DNA of 10,834 nucleotides from Planctomycetota bacterium (GTDB lineage: Bacteria; Planctomycetota; MHYJ01; JACPRB01), in NCBI GenBank assembly GCA_016200125.1, contig JACQFK010000127.1, positions 1 to 10,834 on the forward strand, in the 5' to 3' direction. Under the pieces are notes generated by a model, which saw only the letters and a list, made by a program, of their open reading frames with translations, was not told the origin of the DNA and ran no database searches. The translations under genes were made by a program, and so were the position numbers. Numbering within the stretch: the stretch's first letter is position 1; the number at the start of each line of letters is the position of its first letter. Shown piece after piece: positions 1 to 6,231 of this stretch.

Positions 1-110
1 AGGAACTGCTCGATCCGGTCGAATTGAAAGCGCTGCCCGTCGACGAGCCGGATTTCGAAGGGCTGGAAGGGCCTCTTGGCCGCGTACTTGTCGACGTCCG
101 ATTTTCTCAT
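1..110 (-). CDS. Small protein with RPFxPFxIxLxDG motif, 3' end outside window
   Basis: This open frame starts at an ATG whose bases overlap the TGA of the upstream TPR gene (ATGA, a 4-nt overlap), which indicates translational coupling and that the frame is real although truncated. The 36 visible residues begin MRKSDVDKYAAKRPFQPFEI and continue with RLVDGQRFQFDRIEQF. The pattern RPFxPFxIxLxDGxxF is typical of short (about 80-110 residue) proteins of unknown function that are frequent in Planctomycetota and some other phyla; that family statement is from memory. The stop lies left of the window. No function can be assigned. Confidence 0.75.
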   Translation of the reverse strand, partial: MRKSDVDKYAAKRPFQPFEIRLVDGQRFQFDRIEQF

Positions 111-1405
111 TTTTTCGATTTGATCCGATCGAGCGCCTTCTTGGCGTCCTCGTGCTTCGGATCGGCCGAGAGGGCCTCCTTGTACTCGCGCTCGGCGTCC
201 TTTTTCCGGTCCAGCCGCTCGAGGGAGAGCCCCAGGTTGTAGTGGGCGGGGGCGCTTTCGGGGTCGGCCTGCACCGCCTTCTCCAGGGTCTGGCGGGCGA
301 GGTCGTTCTGGTCCTTGCCGAGATAGGCCGCGCCCAGGTTCGTCAGCGCGGGCTCGAAGGCCGGGTCGAGGACGACGGCCTTCTTGAGCGCGTCGATCGC
401 CCCCTCGCTCTTCGACTGCTTGAGCAGGCAGACGCCGAGGTTGTAGTGGTGGTTCGAGTCGTCGGGGTCGATCTCGACCGCCCGCTTGTATTCGGCCTCG
501 GCGTCGGGGAAGCGCGCCTGCTTCATGTGGATCGTCGCGATCGTGGAGTGCAGGTCGGCGAACTCGGGGCAGATCTGCGAGGCGGCCTGGAAATCGCCGA
601 GCGCGTCGGACAGCTTGCCCTCCCGGTAGTACTGCTCGCCGCTCTGGTAGCGCAGGAGGAAGCGCTTGCGGTCCTCCGCCGTCAGCGTGGACGCCGGGAA
701 GATGCGGAAGGAGCGCATCGAGGCGTCGACGATCGGGTAGTAGCGCTCGAACCAGGCCTGGCTGGTGTTGAAGCCGAGCACGTACTTGCGGTCGCCGTCG
801 GAGATGAACGTGAAGAGCGCCTGCTGGACCACGGGGAGGTCGCCGTCGGTGAAGGTCACGCTGAACTGGTAGCCCTGCTTGTCGCGGATCGCCGAGGCCT
901 CCTCGTAGACGAACTGGACGTCCTTGACGCCCTTGCGGAAGGCGTCCTTGTAGGCGGTGACGAAGTCGACGAGCTCCTTTTTGCTCACCTGGTAGAAGAG
1001 GTCCATGCGGGGCTGGTAGAGCTGGTCCTTGGGGCCCCAGAAGCTGGCGGCCGCCTGGCCGGAGGACTTGCCGTAGGCCCACTTGGGCGGCAGGTAGAGC
1101 TTGAAGGCGTAGAAGGGGTGGGCGTAGGGCGCGCCGAGCTTCGCCGGCTTCTTCGCCATCATCCCCTTGGGGAGCGTGAAGTCCTTCTTCTCGATGCGCT
1201 CGACGAGGTCCTTCTCGACGCTGACCTTGCCGTTGGCGGTCTCGACCTCGAGCCGGTCGCCCTTGTCGCTGACCTTGCCCTCGATCTTCCCGCCGTTGCG
1301 GAGGTGGACGATGTCCTCCTCCGCCAAGGCTAGGGAGGACAGGTCGCCGAAGGCGAGGCCCGAGAGCAGGAGGAAGGCGAGGACGCTCCGCATGACTGCC
1401 ATCAC
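107..1405 (-). CDS. Secreted TPR-repeat protein with N-terminal LRNGGxIEGKV segment and PsbP/Mog1-like middle domain
   Basis: A 432-residue exported protein of unknown specific role, probably a periplasmic or surface-attached scaffold. Residues 1-28 look like a Sec signal peptide with a hydrophobic core (VLAFLLLSGLAFG) ending near ALA. Residues 29-75 (LRNGGKIEGKV and following) are a small beta-rich segment often found at the N-terminus of planctomycete exported proteins. Residues about 90-236 are alpha/beta and resemble the PsbP/Mog1 fold (weak call). Residues about 250-419 form five tandem 34-residue TPRs, with recurring YNLGxxL and AxxxDP signatures. Three starts compete: GTG at 1405, ATG at 1402 and ATG at 1393; the last gives the cleanest signal peptide. 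None has a good Shine-Dalgarno site, and a TATAGT box at 1404-1409 hints at a very short leader, though no matching -35 is seen. The 52-nt gap upstream (1406-1457) holds nothing else recognisable. Confidence 0.88.
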   Translation of the reverse strand: MMAVMRSVLAFLLLSGLAFGDLSSLALAEEDIVHLRNGGKIEGKVSDKGDRLEVETANGKVSVEKDLVERIEKKDFTLPKGMMAKKPAKLGAPYAHPFYAFKLYLPPKWAYGKSSGQAAASFWGPKDQLYQPRMDLFYQVSKKELVDFVTAYKDAFRKGVKDVQFVYEEASAIRDKQGYQFSVTFTDGDLPVVQQALFTFISDGDRKYVLGFNTSQAWFERYYPIVDASMRSFRIFPASTLTAEDRKRFLLRYQSGEQYYREGKLSDALGDFQAASQICPEFADLHSTIATIHMKQARFPDAEAEYKRAVEIDPDDSNHHYNLGVCLLKQSKSEGAIDALKKAVVLDPAFEPALTNLGAAYLGKDQNDLARQTLEKAVQADPESAPAHYNLGLSLERLDRKKDAEREYKEALSADPKHEDAKKALDRIKSKK

Positions 1406-1457
1406 TATATCAGACGTCGCCGGGGCCGCGCCGGTTGAAGCGAATCGGGGGGCGGGG

Positions 1458-2192
1458 CTACTCGGCCTTGGAGCGGACCCAGTCGTGCTCCGGCGATTCG
1501 CGCAGGGCCACCCAGCCGTCCGGCATGTCCGCCAGCGGGGACAGGGTGGAATCGAGGTCGAGCAGCCGGTCGAGCGTCAGGACCCGCGTCGTCGCCGCGT
1601 TGTCGTTCTCCCCGCCGCAGACGGCCAGGACCTCCCCGTCCAGCTCGCGGGAAACCAGGAGGATGGGCTGCTGTTCTTCCAGGACGTGGGAGCAGGTCTG
1701 GGCGCCGAAGATGCGCTTGCGGTCGGAGACGGCCCGGATGTCCGTGAAGACCATGTAGGTGAATCCGTCCTGGCTGGGGCAGCGATAGGCGCCCTTCGCC
1801 TCGGTCAGCTTGGCGGTCACGGCGGTCATCTCCCAGGCGTCGGAGTCCTTCGCCGCCCAGCGGGGCTGCATCAGCCGGATGATGCCGCGCTCGGTGCCGA
1901 ACTCCTTGGCCCGGAGCACCGCCTGGCGGACGGGCGCGAGAGTGCCGGGATTCGCCCAGGCCCAGACCCAGGCCCCCGACTTCGTCGAATGGGATCCGAC
2001 GAGCTGGATCCGGGCGACGACCTTGGGGGTGCCTCCGCTGGAGAAGACCAGCTCGCCCCGCCACTGGTCCCAGTCGAAGCGGTGATAGCTGTCGAGCTGG
2101 AAGGCCTTCCGGTTCTCGTCCATCTGCCCGCGCATGAACCAGTTGGCCTGGCGGAGGAAGTCCTGGACCTCCTGCTCGGACATCGGATCCAT
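1458..2192 (-). CDS. DUF6882 protein with a C-terminal extension resembling a recurring DUF2185-like module
   Basis: A 244-residue cytoplasmic protein with no signal peptide. Residues about 35-153 match the DUF6882 pattern as I know it: FDWDQ, then VARIQLVGSHSTKSGAWVWA, a WEMTAVTAKL helix, GAYR and FTYMVFTDIR. Residues about 165-241 are a separate module (CSHVLEEQQPILLVSREL, then CGGENDN, a leucine-rich DRLLDLDSTLSPLADMP and WVALRESPEHDW), a pattern I recall from standalone bacterial hypothetical proteins often labelled DUF2185-like. The two together look like a fusion. DUF6882 has no established biochemical function; members often sit among immunity or housekeeping accessory genes. ATG at 2192 is used here; the ATG at 2183 (MSEQEV) is equally possible because neither has a strong ribosome site. 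It lies 16 nt downstream of the DUF2695 gene and is probably co-transcribed with it. Confidence 0.85.
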   Translation of the reverse strand: MDPMSEQEVQDFLRQANWFMRGQMDENRKAFQLDSYHRFDWDQWRGELVFSSGGTPKVVARIQLVGSHSTKSGAWVWAWANPGTLAPVRQAVLRAKEFGTERGIIRLMQPRWAAKDSDAWEMTAVTAKLTEAKGAYRCPSQDGFTYMVFTDIRAVSDRKRIFGAQTCSHVLEEQQPILLVSRELDGEVLAVCGGENDNAATTRVLTLDRLLDLDSTLSPLADMPDGWVALRESPEHDWVRSKAE

Positions 2193-2208
2193 CGAAGCGG
2201 TCCCGACC

Positions 2209-2460
2209 CTACCAGCCCAGCTTGTCCGGGGTCACCTGCGCGACGACCTTGCAGTCGCAGGCGCCGCCGAGGGACTTGAGCGCGTCGACGAGGGCCTCCA
2301 TGTCGACGCCCATGCGGCCGGCCCACTCCTCGGTGCGCGCGTGGCTGTGGTCGCAGACGATCTTCAGGCCGAAGGTCTTCCCGTCGAGGAAGGCGCGCAG
2401 TTCCTTGAACTGCGCCGCGTTCAGTCCGAGCTTCGCCCGCGCCGCTTCCATGTCGCCCAT
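2209..2460 (-). CDS. DUF2695-family small protein
   Basis: An 83-residue protein with the DUF2695 signature: a CDH motif (C36, H38) in a segment where family members usually read CDHTxRxTxxWL, here CDHSHARTEEWAGRMG, followed by a helix and the closing GGxCDCxVxAxV motif (C68 and C70). The paired Cys/His groups suggest metal binding, but no function has been established that I know of. The start at 2460 is well supported by AGGAGG six bases upstream; reading the frame further upstream would discard this site and run into the divergent gene. It heads a minus-strand group continuing with the DUF6882 gene 16 nt downstream. Confidence 0.88.
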   Translation of the reverse strand: MGDMEAARAKLGLNAAQFKELRAFLDGKTFGLKIVCDHSHARTEEWAGRMGVDMEALVDALKSLGGACDCKVVAQVTPDKLGW

Positions 2461-2466
2461 CGTGGC

Positions 2467-2472
2467 CCTCCT
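2467..2472 (-). promoter_or_regulatory. Shine-Dalgarno site AGGAGG that fixes the start of the DUF2695 gene
   Basis: A perfect AGGAGG on the minus strand with a 6-nt spacer to the ATG at 2460. It is the clearest ribosome-binding site in the window and argues against the much longer minus-strand frame through this gene. Confidence 0.8.
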
Positions 2473-2527
2473 GGCAGCCTTTTCTATCCTACTTCTCCCC
2501 CGAGAGATTGCTCGAAGAAAACGGCAT

Positions 2528-2556
2528 CCGGAGGGGAACACTCCCCCGCCCTCCGG
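2528..2556. repeat. 8-bp perfect inverted repeat between divergent genes
   Basis: CCGGAGGG at 2528-2535 and CCCTCCGG at 2549-2556 are exact reverse complements separated by 13 nt, and a second small stem (GGGGA/TCCCC) nests inside. The element lies in the 108-nt divergent intergenic region (2461-2568) and ends 12 nt before the ATG at 2569. It could be an operator or a 5'-UTR hairpin controlling translation. No T-run follows on either strand, so it is not a classical terminator. Confidence 0.45.
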
Positions 2557-2568
2557 CGTCACAAGGGC

Positions 2569-3330
2569 ATGAGAACCTTCATCGCATGTCTGTTCGTCGG
2601 CTCTGCGGTCGCGGCCCCGCAGGACGAGAAGAAGCCGAACCGCTTCCTCGAACTCAACCCGGGATACCGCGAGCGCGCCGGCGCCTTCTACGAGAAGACG
2701 TATCTCGGGCCCGCCGCAGAGTCGCTGGCGAAGGCGGTCGCTGTGGAGCGGCTCACGAAGGAGGCCGCGTCCGGCGTCCTCAGGCAGTACATCTACGACT
2801 GGCTGGATGGCTACATCGCGGGGGAGGGCGAGATGTCGCGCGCCGCGCATGCGGCCGTGGTGAAGCGGGCGGACCTGGCCATGAACCCGCTTCTCGACGA
2901 CGGGCCGGCCTTCCAGCGCTGGGTCGAATGGCGGGAGAACCTGCAGCCCGGCGGGAACGTGCTGGCGTTCATCACCAGCGCGAGGGTTGCGATGGCGGGA
3001 TTGCCGCTGACGCTTCCGGAGTCGTTCGCGAAGGAGGGATGGACGCGTCGCTCCCTCGAGGACGACGAGCAGGTCGCGCCGTACCAGCGGGGCTTCCCCG
3101 CCCTGCCGCACCAGGTGCTCCTCTTCGAACAGGAGAACGGCGTCCGGATCGCGCTGATCGTGTTCCGCGCCGGCCGGGCGCAGGAACTGCTCGCCGCGCT
3201 CGAGAAGGCGGGGGACCCGGACCTGCGGGTCTTCAGGCGCACGATGCAGTTCGTCGTTTTCGCCGTCGAAACGGGGGCGGTTCCGGAATCGCTGAAGGAG
3301 CGGCTGCGGCGGCAGCTCGTGACGAAGTAG
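2569..3330 (+). CDS. Secreted protein of unknown function
   Basis: The only plus-strand gene: 253 residues beginning MRTFIACLFVGSAVAAPQDE. Residues 1 to about 16 are a short Sec signal peptide with an AVA cleavage site, so the mature protein is probably periplasmic. The rest is a mixed helical/strand protein without repeats or obvious catalytic motifs; a tyrosine-rich segment (RQYIYDWLDGY) and a C-terminal beta segment (HQVLLFEQENGVRIALIVFR) stand out. I do not recognise the family. The long frame can be read upstream from 2134, but that would overlap the well-supported DUF2695 gene and bury the signal peptide, so the ATG at 2569 is chosen despite a weak ribosome site. Its stop at 3330 faces the stop of the next gene at 3344 with only 13 nt between; no terminator hairpin is visible there. 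Confidence 0.8.
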   Translation: MRTFIACLFVGSAVAAPQDEKKPNRFLELNPGYRERAGAFYEKTYLGPAAESLAKAVAVERLTKEAASGVLRQYIYDWLDGYIAGEGEMSRAAHAAVVKRADLAMNPLLDDGPAFQRWVEWRENLQPGGNVLAFITSARVAMAGLPLTLPESFAKEGWTRRSLEDDEQVAPYQRGFPALPHQVLLFEQENGVRIALIVFRAGRAQELLAALEKAGDPDLRVFRRTMQFVVFAVETGAVPESLKERLRRQLVTK

Positions 3331-3343
3331 TCCGACGGAGGGG

Positions 3344-3991
3344 CTAGGGCTTCGCGCAGGGACAGGCGGCGGCGTCCACCTGGGGGAGGCCGACGAGCCG
3401 CCATCCCAGGCTCATCGGCTTCCCGGGATTGGTCGTGAGCCACGAGAACGTGCGGAGGAGCTTCATCGGACCGTCGCCGGAGTGATAGGAGTCCTCCAGC
3501 GGATCGTCGCTCGAGACGAGCTCGTAGGTCGCCGCGATCTCCCGCGGGATCTGGCCGCACTCGTGGGCGGGCGCCGTCCGGTGGGTGGCCAGGCCGGACC
3601 GCAGGCGGATCGTCCAGGTTCCGCGCGGCGACTCGGCCGTGCGGTTCCGCCCCCAGTCCGCGAGCATGTGGATGGGGTCCGAGTAGTAGTACTCCTCGTC
3701 CGCGGCCCAGAAGAGCTTGTACCAGCCGTCGTGGTCGTGGATCGACATCACGCGCCGGCTTTCGACGATCTCGAAGGGATGCACGCACTCGCCGCAGCCG
3801 GCGCAGGCGTGGATGAACTGGAGGTCGGGGAAGACCCGGCCGAACGCGAAGTCGTCGGCGCCGACGTTGCTCGCCTTTCCCGGCGGCACGAGGCTGCCGA
3901 ACTCGTAGTCGTCCGACTCGCGGAGATTCAGGACGAGGAGCACGACCCCGAAGGCAAGGAGCACCAGGACGAACGGCAGGGCCTTCCTCAC
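3344..3991 (-). CDS. Membrane-anchored or exported protein with a CxxCxxC cysteine cluster, unknown function
   Basis: A 215-residue protein starting at GTG. Residues 4-23 (ALPFVLVLLAFGVVLLVLNL) form a hydrophobic segment, either an uncleaved anchor or a signal peptide, with the remainder probably outside the cytoplasm. Residues 61-71 contain HACAGCGECVH, i.e. C63, C66 and C69 flanked by H61 and H71, with further cysteines at 145, 210 and 212 (CPC near the end). This suggests a bound metal or disulphides, but the family is not recognised. An aromatic/acidic stretch (DEEYYYSDPIHML) follows. It lies 52 nt downstream of the MIT-AAA gene, separated from it by a heptamer repeat. It may be the last gene of that cluster or have its own transcript. 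No convincing Shine-Dalgarno site supports the GTG. Confidence 0.75.
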   Translation of the reverse strand: MRKALPFVLVLLAFGVVLLVLNLRESDDYEFGSLVPPGKASNVGADDFAFGRVFPDLQFIHACAGCGECVHPFEIVESRRVMSIHDHDGWYKLFWAADEEYYYSDPIHMLADWGRNRTAESPRGTWTIRLRSGLATHRTAPAHECGQIPREIAATYELVSSDDPLEDSYHSGDGPMKLLRTFSWLTTNPGKPMSLGWRLVGLPQVDAAACPCAKP

Positions 3992-4002
3992 GGGGGGTCG
4001 AC

Positions 4003-4037
4003 CCTGTCGCGATTCGCGATTCGCAATTCGCTGTTCG
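4003..4037. repeat. Heptanucleotide tandem repeat, NNNTTCG, five units
   Basis: Five consecutive 7-nt units start at 4003, 4010, 4017, 4024 and 4031. Two are identical (CGATTCG), and the others (CAATTCG, CTGTTCG, and the diverged CCTGTCG) keep the terminal TCG and the 7-nt phase. On the minus strand each unit begins CGA(A). The array starts 7 nt beyond the double TGA stop of the MIT-AAA gene and fills most of the spacer to the gene at 3991. Function unknown; it resembles in kind the short tandemly repeated heptamers (STRR) described in cyanobacteria. Confidence 0.6.
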
Positions 4038-4043
4038 TCCTCA

Positions 4044-5174
4044 TCATCCCCCTTTGAAGCTCCTGAACCTGATGAGGTCCGCCGGGGTCACCGAGGGCCG
4101 CAGCGTCTTGAGGACCCGCTGGAAGTCCGCGTCCGCGACCGGGCGCTCCGTCGCGAGCTCGACCGACTCGAGGAAGGTCTGCTCGGCGACCTTGCGGCAG
4201 AGATAGGCGATGTCGGCGCCGCTGTAGCCCTCCAGGCGGTCCGCGAGCGCGTCCATGTCGACGTCCTCGCAGAGCGGGATGTCCTTCAGGTTGAGCTCGA
4301 GGATCTTCTTCCGCGCCGCCCGGTCGGGGAGGCCGACGAAGACTTTCTCGTCGAGCCGGCCGGGGCGGAGCATCGCGTAGTCGATGCTCCAGGGCTCGAT
4401 GGTGGCGCCCATGAACATCACGTTCTGCCCTTCGCGCGCCTCGAAGCCGTCGAGTTCGGCCAGGATCTGGGGGACGACGCGGGCCATGACGCTGCCGGCC
4501 TCCGCATCGCGCCGCTTGGGGATCAGGGACTCCACCTCGTCGATGAACACGACGGCCTTGGCGCAATTGCGGGCGGTCTCGAACAGCTTGCGGATGTTCT
4601 TCTCGCTCTCGCCGACCCACTTGTTGAGGATCTCGGCGGGCGCGATGGCGAAGAAGGTGGCGTCGAGCTCGCCGGCGACCGCCTTGGCGATCATGGTCTT
4701 GCCGGTCCCCGGAGGCCCGTAGAGCAGGATCCCGCCGCCGGTCTTCACCTTGTACTTCTTCGCCTTCTCGGGGAAGGTGAAGGGGAAGATCATCTTGATG
4801 CGGATCTGCTCCTTCACGTCCTCGAGGCCGGCGATGTCGTCGAAGCGGATCTTCGGCTTCTCGGAGAGGGTCCAGTCCTTCGGGATGCCCTGCTGGTCCT
4901 CTTCCGACGCGGGCGCCCCGGCCTTGACCGCGGCCGCCTGCTCGCGGACCTTCTGCTTGCGCTCCTTCACGGTCTTCGCGAGCGTGACGAGCTCCTGGGC
5001 CTGCTTCATACGCGCGGCGCGCAGCTTCGGCTCGCTCTCTTTCGCCAGCTGGAGCAGGTACTCGGCGGCCTTGAGGAAATGGTACTTGGCCTCCTCGAGC
5101 TCGCCCATGCGGAAGCGGGCGATGCCCTTGGCCTTGTGCTTCTCGAAGGACTCCAGGAGGAAGGGTTTGGGCAT
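4044..5174 (-). CDS. MIT-domain AAA+ ATPase, Vps4-like
   Basis: A 376-residue ATPase with the layout of eukaryotic and archaeal Vps4/CdvC, the enzyme that disassembles or remodels ESCRT-III polymers. Residues 5-75 form a three-helix MIT domain (GELEEAKYHFLKAAEYLLQL matches MIT helix 2). A linker leads to the AAA module at about 108-375: FDDIAGLEDVK, Walker A GPPGTGKT (153-160), pore loop KWVGESEK (186-192), Walker B VVFIDE (208-213), arginine-finger region LRPGRLDE (269-276), GYSGADIA (317-323), and a C-terminal KTLRPSVTPADLIRF helix very like the Vps4/katanin C-terminus. One oddity: sensor 1 reads GATIEPW where GATNxP is usual, so the normal asparagine is Ile259. The start at 5174 is chosen because it overlaps the upstream TGA (TGATG coupling); the frame upstream of it lacks MIT character. 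It ends in tandem TGA TGA. The protein is expected to act at the cytoplasmic membrane on the ESCRT-III-like neighbours. Confidence 0.92.
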   Translation of the reverse strand: MPKPFLLESFEKHKAKGIARFRMGELEEAKYHFLKAAEYLLQLAKESEPKLRAARMKQAQELVTLAKTVKERKQKVREQAAAVKAGAPASEEDQQGIPKDWTLSEKPKIRFDDIAGLEDVKEQIRIKMIFPFTFPEKAKKYKVKTGGGILLYGPPGTGKTMIAKAVAGELDATFFAIAPAEILNKWVGESEKNIRKLFETARNCAKAVVFIDEVESLIPKRRDAEAGSVMARVVPQILAELDGFEAREGQNVMFMGATIEPWSIDYAMLRPGRLDEKVFVGLPDRAARKKILELNLKDIPLCEDVDMDALADRLEGYSGADIAYLCRKVAEQTFLESVELATERPVADADFQRVLKTLRPSVTPADLIRFRSFKGG

Positions 5175-5620
5175 CAGTCGTCCCACTTGACGCGCTGCTG
5201 TTCCGCGGGCGGGTTCCCGATCGTCAGGGATCGGCCGTCCTTCGCGTCGACCCGCGCGCCCAGGGCGGACCACTTTCCGCCGCTGCGGACCAGCCAGACG
5301 ACCGCAGCCCTCTCCCGGGGCTCCTTAGATCCCAGGATGGAGTAGCTGAACTGGGCATTTCCGCCGTCGTTGACGACCTGGATGTTCCACCCCCACCATT
5401 TCCGCCGGATCGTGGCGTCGCCGAAGGCCTCCTGTACGGCGGGCGCGCTCCTGAGATAGGCCGCCCCGATCTCGGCGGTGGAGTCCGATCCCCGGTAGAT
5501 GCCGTAGAAGATCGCGCCGCAGCCGCCCATGCCCAGCAGGAAGACCGCCGTCAGGACGCCGCAGCCGACGAGGAGGTACTTCATCGGACCGGCGGGCTTT
5601 TTGGGCGCGGGATCGGCCAC
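5174..5620 (-). CDS. Single-pass membrane protein with Coa1-like domain
   Basis: A 148-residue protein with a short basic/proline-rich N-terminus (MADPAPKKPAGPMK), one transmembrane helix at about 14-41 (YLLVGCGVLTAVFLLG, then a glycine-rich end), and a roughly 100-residue C-terminal domain. That domain (residues 50-135: a helix with AVQEAFGDATI, then strands around WWGWNIQVV, QFSYSILG, AAVVWLVRSGGKWSALGARV) follows the pattern of the Coa1/Tim21-type fold seen in many bacterial hypothetical membrane proteins; this is fold-level resemblance only. It starts at GTG 3 nt after the ESCRT-III-like gene (GGGAG about 9 nt upstream) and its TGA overlaps the ATG of the MIT-AAA gene, so it is tightly embedded in the cluster. 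The tight coupling suggests a membrane anchor or sensor for the machinery rather than cytochrome oxidase assembly. Confidence 0.82.
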   Translation of the reverse strand: MADPAPKKPAGPMKYLLVGCGVLTAVFLLGMGGCGAIFYGIYRGSDSTAEIGAAYLRSAPAVQEAFGDATIRRKWWGWNIQVVNDGGNAQFSYSILGSKEPRERAAVVWLVRSGGKWSALGARVDAKDGRSLTIGNPPAEQQRVKWDD

Positions 5621-5623
5621 CGG

Positions 5624-6226
5624 TTAGCGCTCCCGGTCCAGCTCGTCCTGGATGTCCTTGAGCCCCTTTTCGATGTCCTTGTCGAGCGATCCGTCGCCCT
5701 CCTCGTGGACGACCTCCTCGTCGAGCATCTTGTCGATCTCGGCGTCGCTGACCACCTGGTCCTCGCCTTCGACCTCGCCGGACATGACGTGCTCCTGGGT
5801 CATCTCGAGGAAGATCTCCATCTGCTGTTGGAGCGTCTCGGCCTGCATCATGGCCTTCTCGAAGTTCTTCTGGGTCTTGGCGAAGTCGACCGAGCCGTAG
5901 ACCTCGCTCACCGCCTTGGCGACGGAGCCCATGGACTTGGCGAAGTCGGCGTCGCTCTCCGCCTGGTTCTTGATCTGGACGGCGGTCTCGATCGAGAGCA
6001 GCTGGCGCTCGCGCATCCGCTTCTGAGCGGCGGTCTTCTTCAGCTGGCGCTTGAGGAAGTCGTACTGGGACGAGTCGCCGATCCGCCTGGCCTTCTTCGC
6101 CTTGAGGATGTAGGAGGACTCGTGCTTGGCGAGGTCGCGGATGTTCCGCTTGAGCGAATTGACGCCCTTGCGGACCTCGATGTCCCGCTCGATCCGCTTC
6201 TCCTCCTTGGACTTGAACATGCCCAT
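5624..6226 (-). CDS. ESCRT-III (Snf7/CHMP)-like protein with C-terminal MIM1-like motif
   Basis: A 200-residue, almost entirely helical protein that follows the CHMP/Snf7 plan end to end. Residues 1-15 (MGMFKSKEEKRIERD) resemble the amphipathic N-terminus. Residues 15-50 and 52-90 are the strongly basic alpha1/alpha2 hairpin. Residues 94-113 (FAKSMGSVAKAVSEV) match alpha3 of CHMP2, where the pattern is SMAxAMKGVTKAM. Residues 114-147 (KTQKNFEKAMMQAETLQQQM) are alpha4. Residues 157-175 (VVSDAEIDKMLDEE) are acidic alpha5. The tail has D182, I185, G188, L189 and I192 in DKDIEKGLKDIQDEL, close to the MIM1 consensus (D/E)xxLxxRLxxL(K/R) that binds Vps4 MIT domains. Known ESCRT-III proteins polymerise on membranes; here the neighbours encode two MIT-AAA ATPases. 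An AGGAG site just upstream favours the ATG at 6220 (MFKSK), with 6226 as the outer start. The gene lies 3 nt after the ATPase gene and 3 nt before the Coa1-like gene. Confidence 0.88.
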   Translation of the reverse strand: MGMFKSKEEKRIERDIEVRKGVNSLKRNIRDLAKHESSYILKAKKARRIGDSSQYDFLKRQLKKTAAQKRMRERQLLSIETAVQIKNQAESDADFAKSMGSVAKAVSEVYGSVDFAKTQKNFEKAMMQAETLQQQMEIFLEMTQEHVMSGEVEGEDQVVSDAEIDKMLDEEVVHEEGDGSLDKDIEKGLKDIQDELDRER

Positions 6227-6231
6227 CTCCT
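6227..6231 (-). promoter_or_regulatory. Shine-Dalgarno site AGGAG overlapping the upstream stop codon
   Basis: AGGAG on the minus strand shares bases with the TAG (6232-6230) that ends the broken MIT-AAA gene. It abuts the ATG at 6226 but has an ideal 6-nt spacing to the second ATG at 6220, so translation of the ESCRT-III-like protein probably starts at MFKSKEEK, two residues in from the longest reading. Confidence 0.55.

Noticed and set aside
152..1333. A 393-residue plus-strand open frame
   Set aside because: It mirrors the TPR gene, which has a signal peptide and five clean 34-residue repeats; the plus-strand product is low-complexity V/L/G/E/R.
2134..2568. N-terminal extension of the plus-strand secreted protein
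   Set aside because: It would overlap the DUF2695 and DUF6882 genes antisense and place the signal peptide internally; ATG 2569 gives a proper secretory N-terminus.
2209..3111. A 300-residue minus-strand reading of the DUF2695 frame
   Set aside because: Only the last 83 residues look like protein; the AGGAGG at 2467-2472 places the start at 2460, and the upstream part overlaps the signal-peptide-bearing plus-strand gene.
2811..3788. A 325-residue minus-strand open frame spanning the convergent stops
   Set aside because: Arginine/serine/proline-rich, overlapping two better supported genes on opposite strands.
5175..5273. N-terminal extension of the intact MIT-AAA ATPase
   Set aside because: The extra 33 residues are arginine/glycine/proline-rich, overlap the membrane-protein gene, and the ATG at 5174 is coupled to its TGA.
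5174..5620. Cytochrome oxidase assembly role for the Coa1-like protein
   Set aside because: No respiratory genes are nearby and the gene is translationally coupled to the ESCRT-like machinery; only the fold resemblance is kept.
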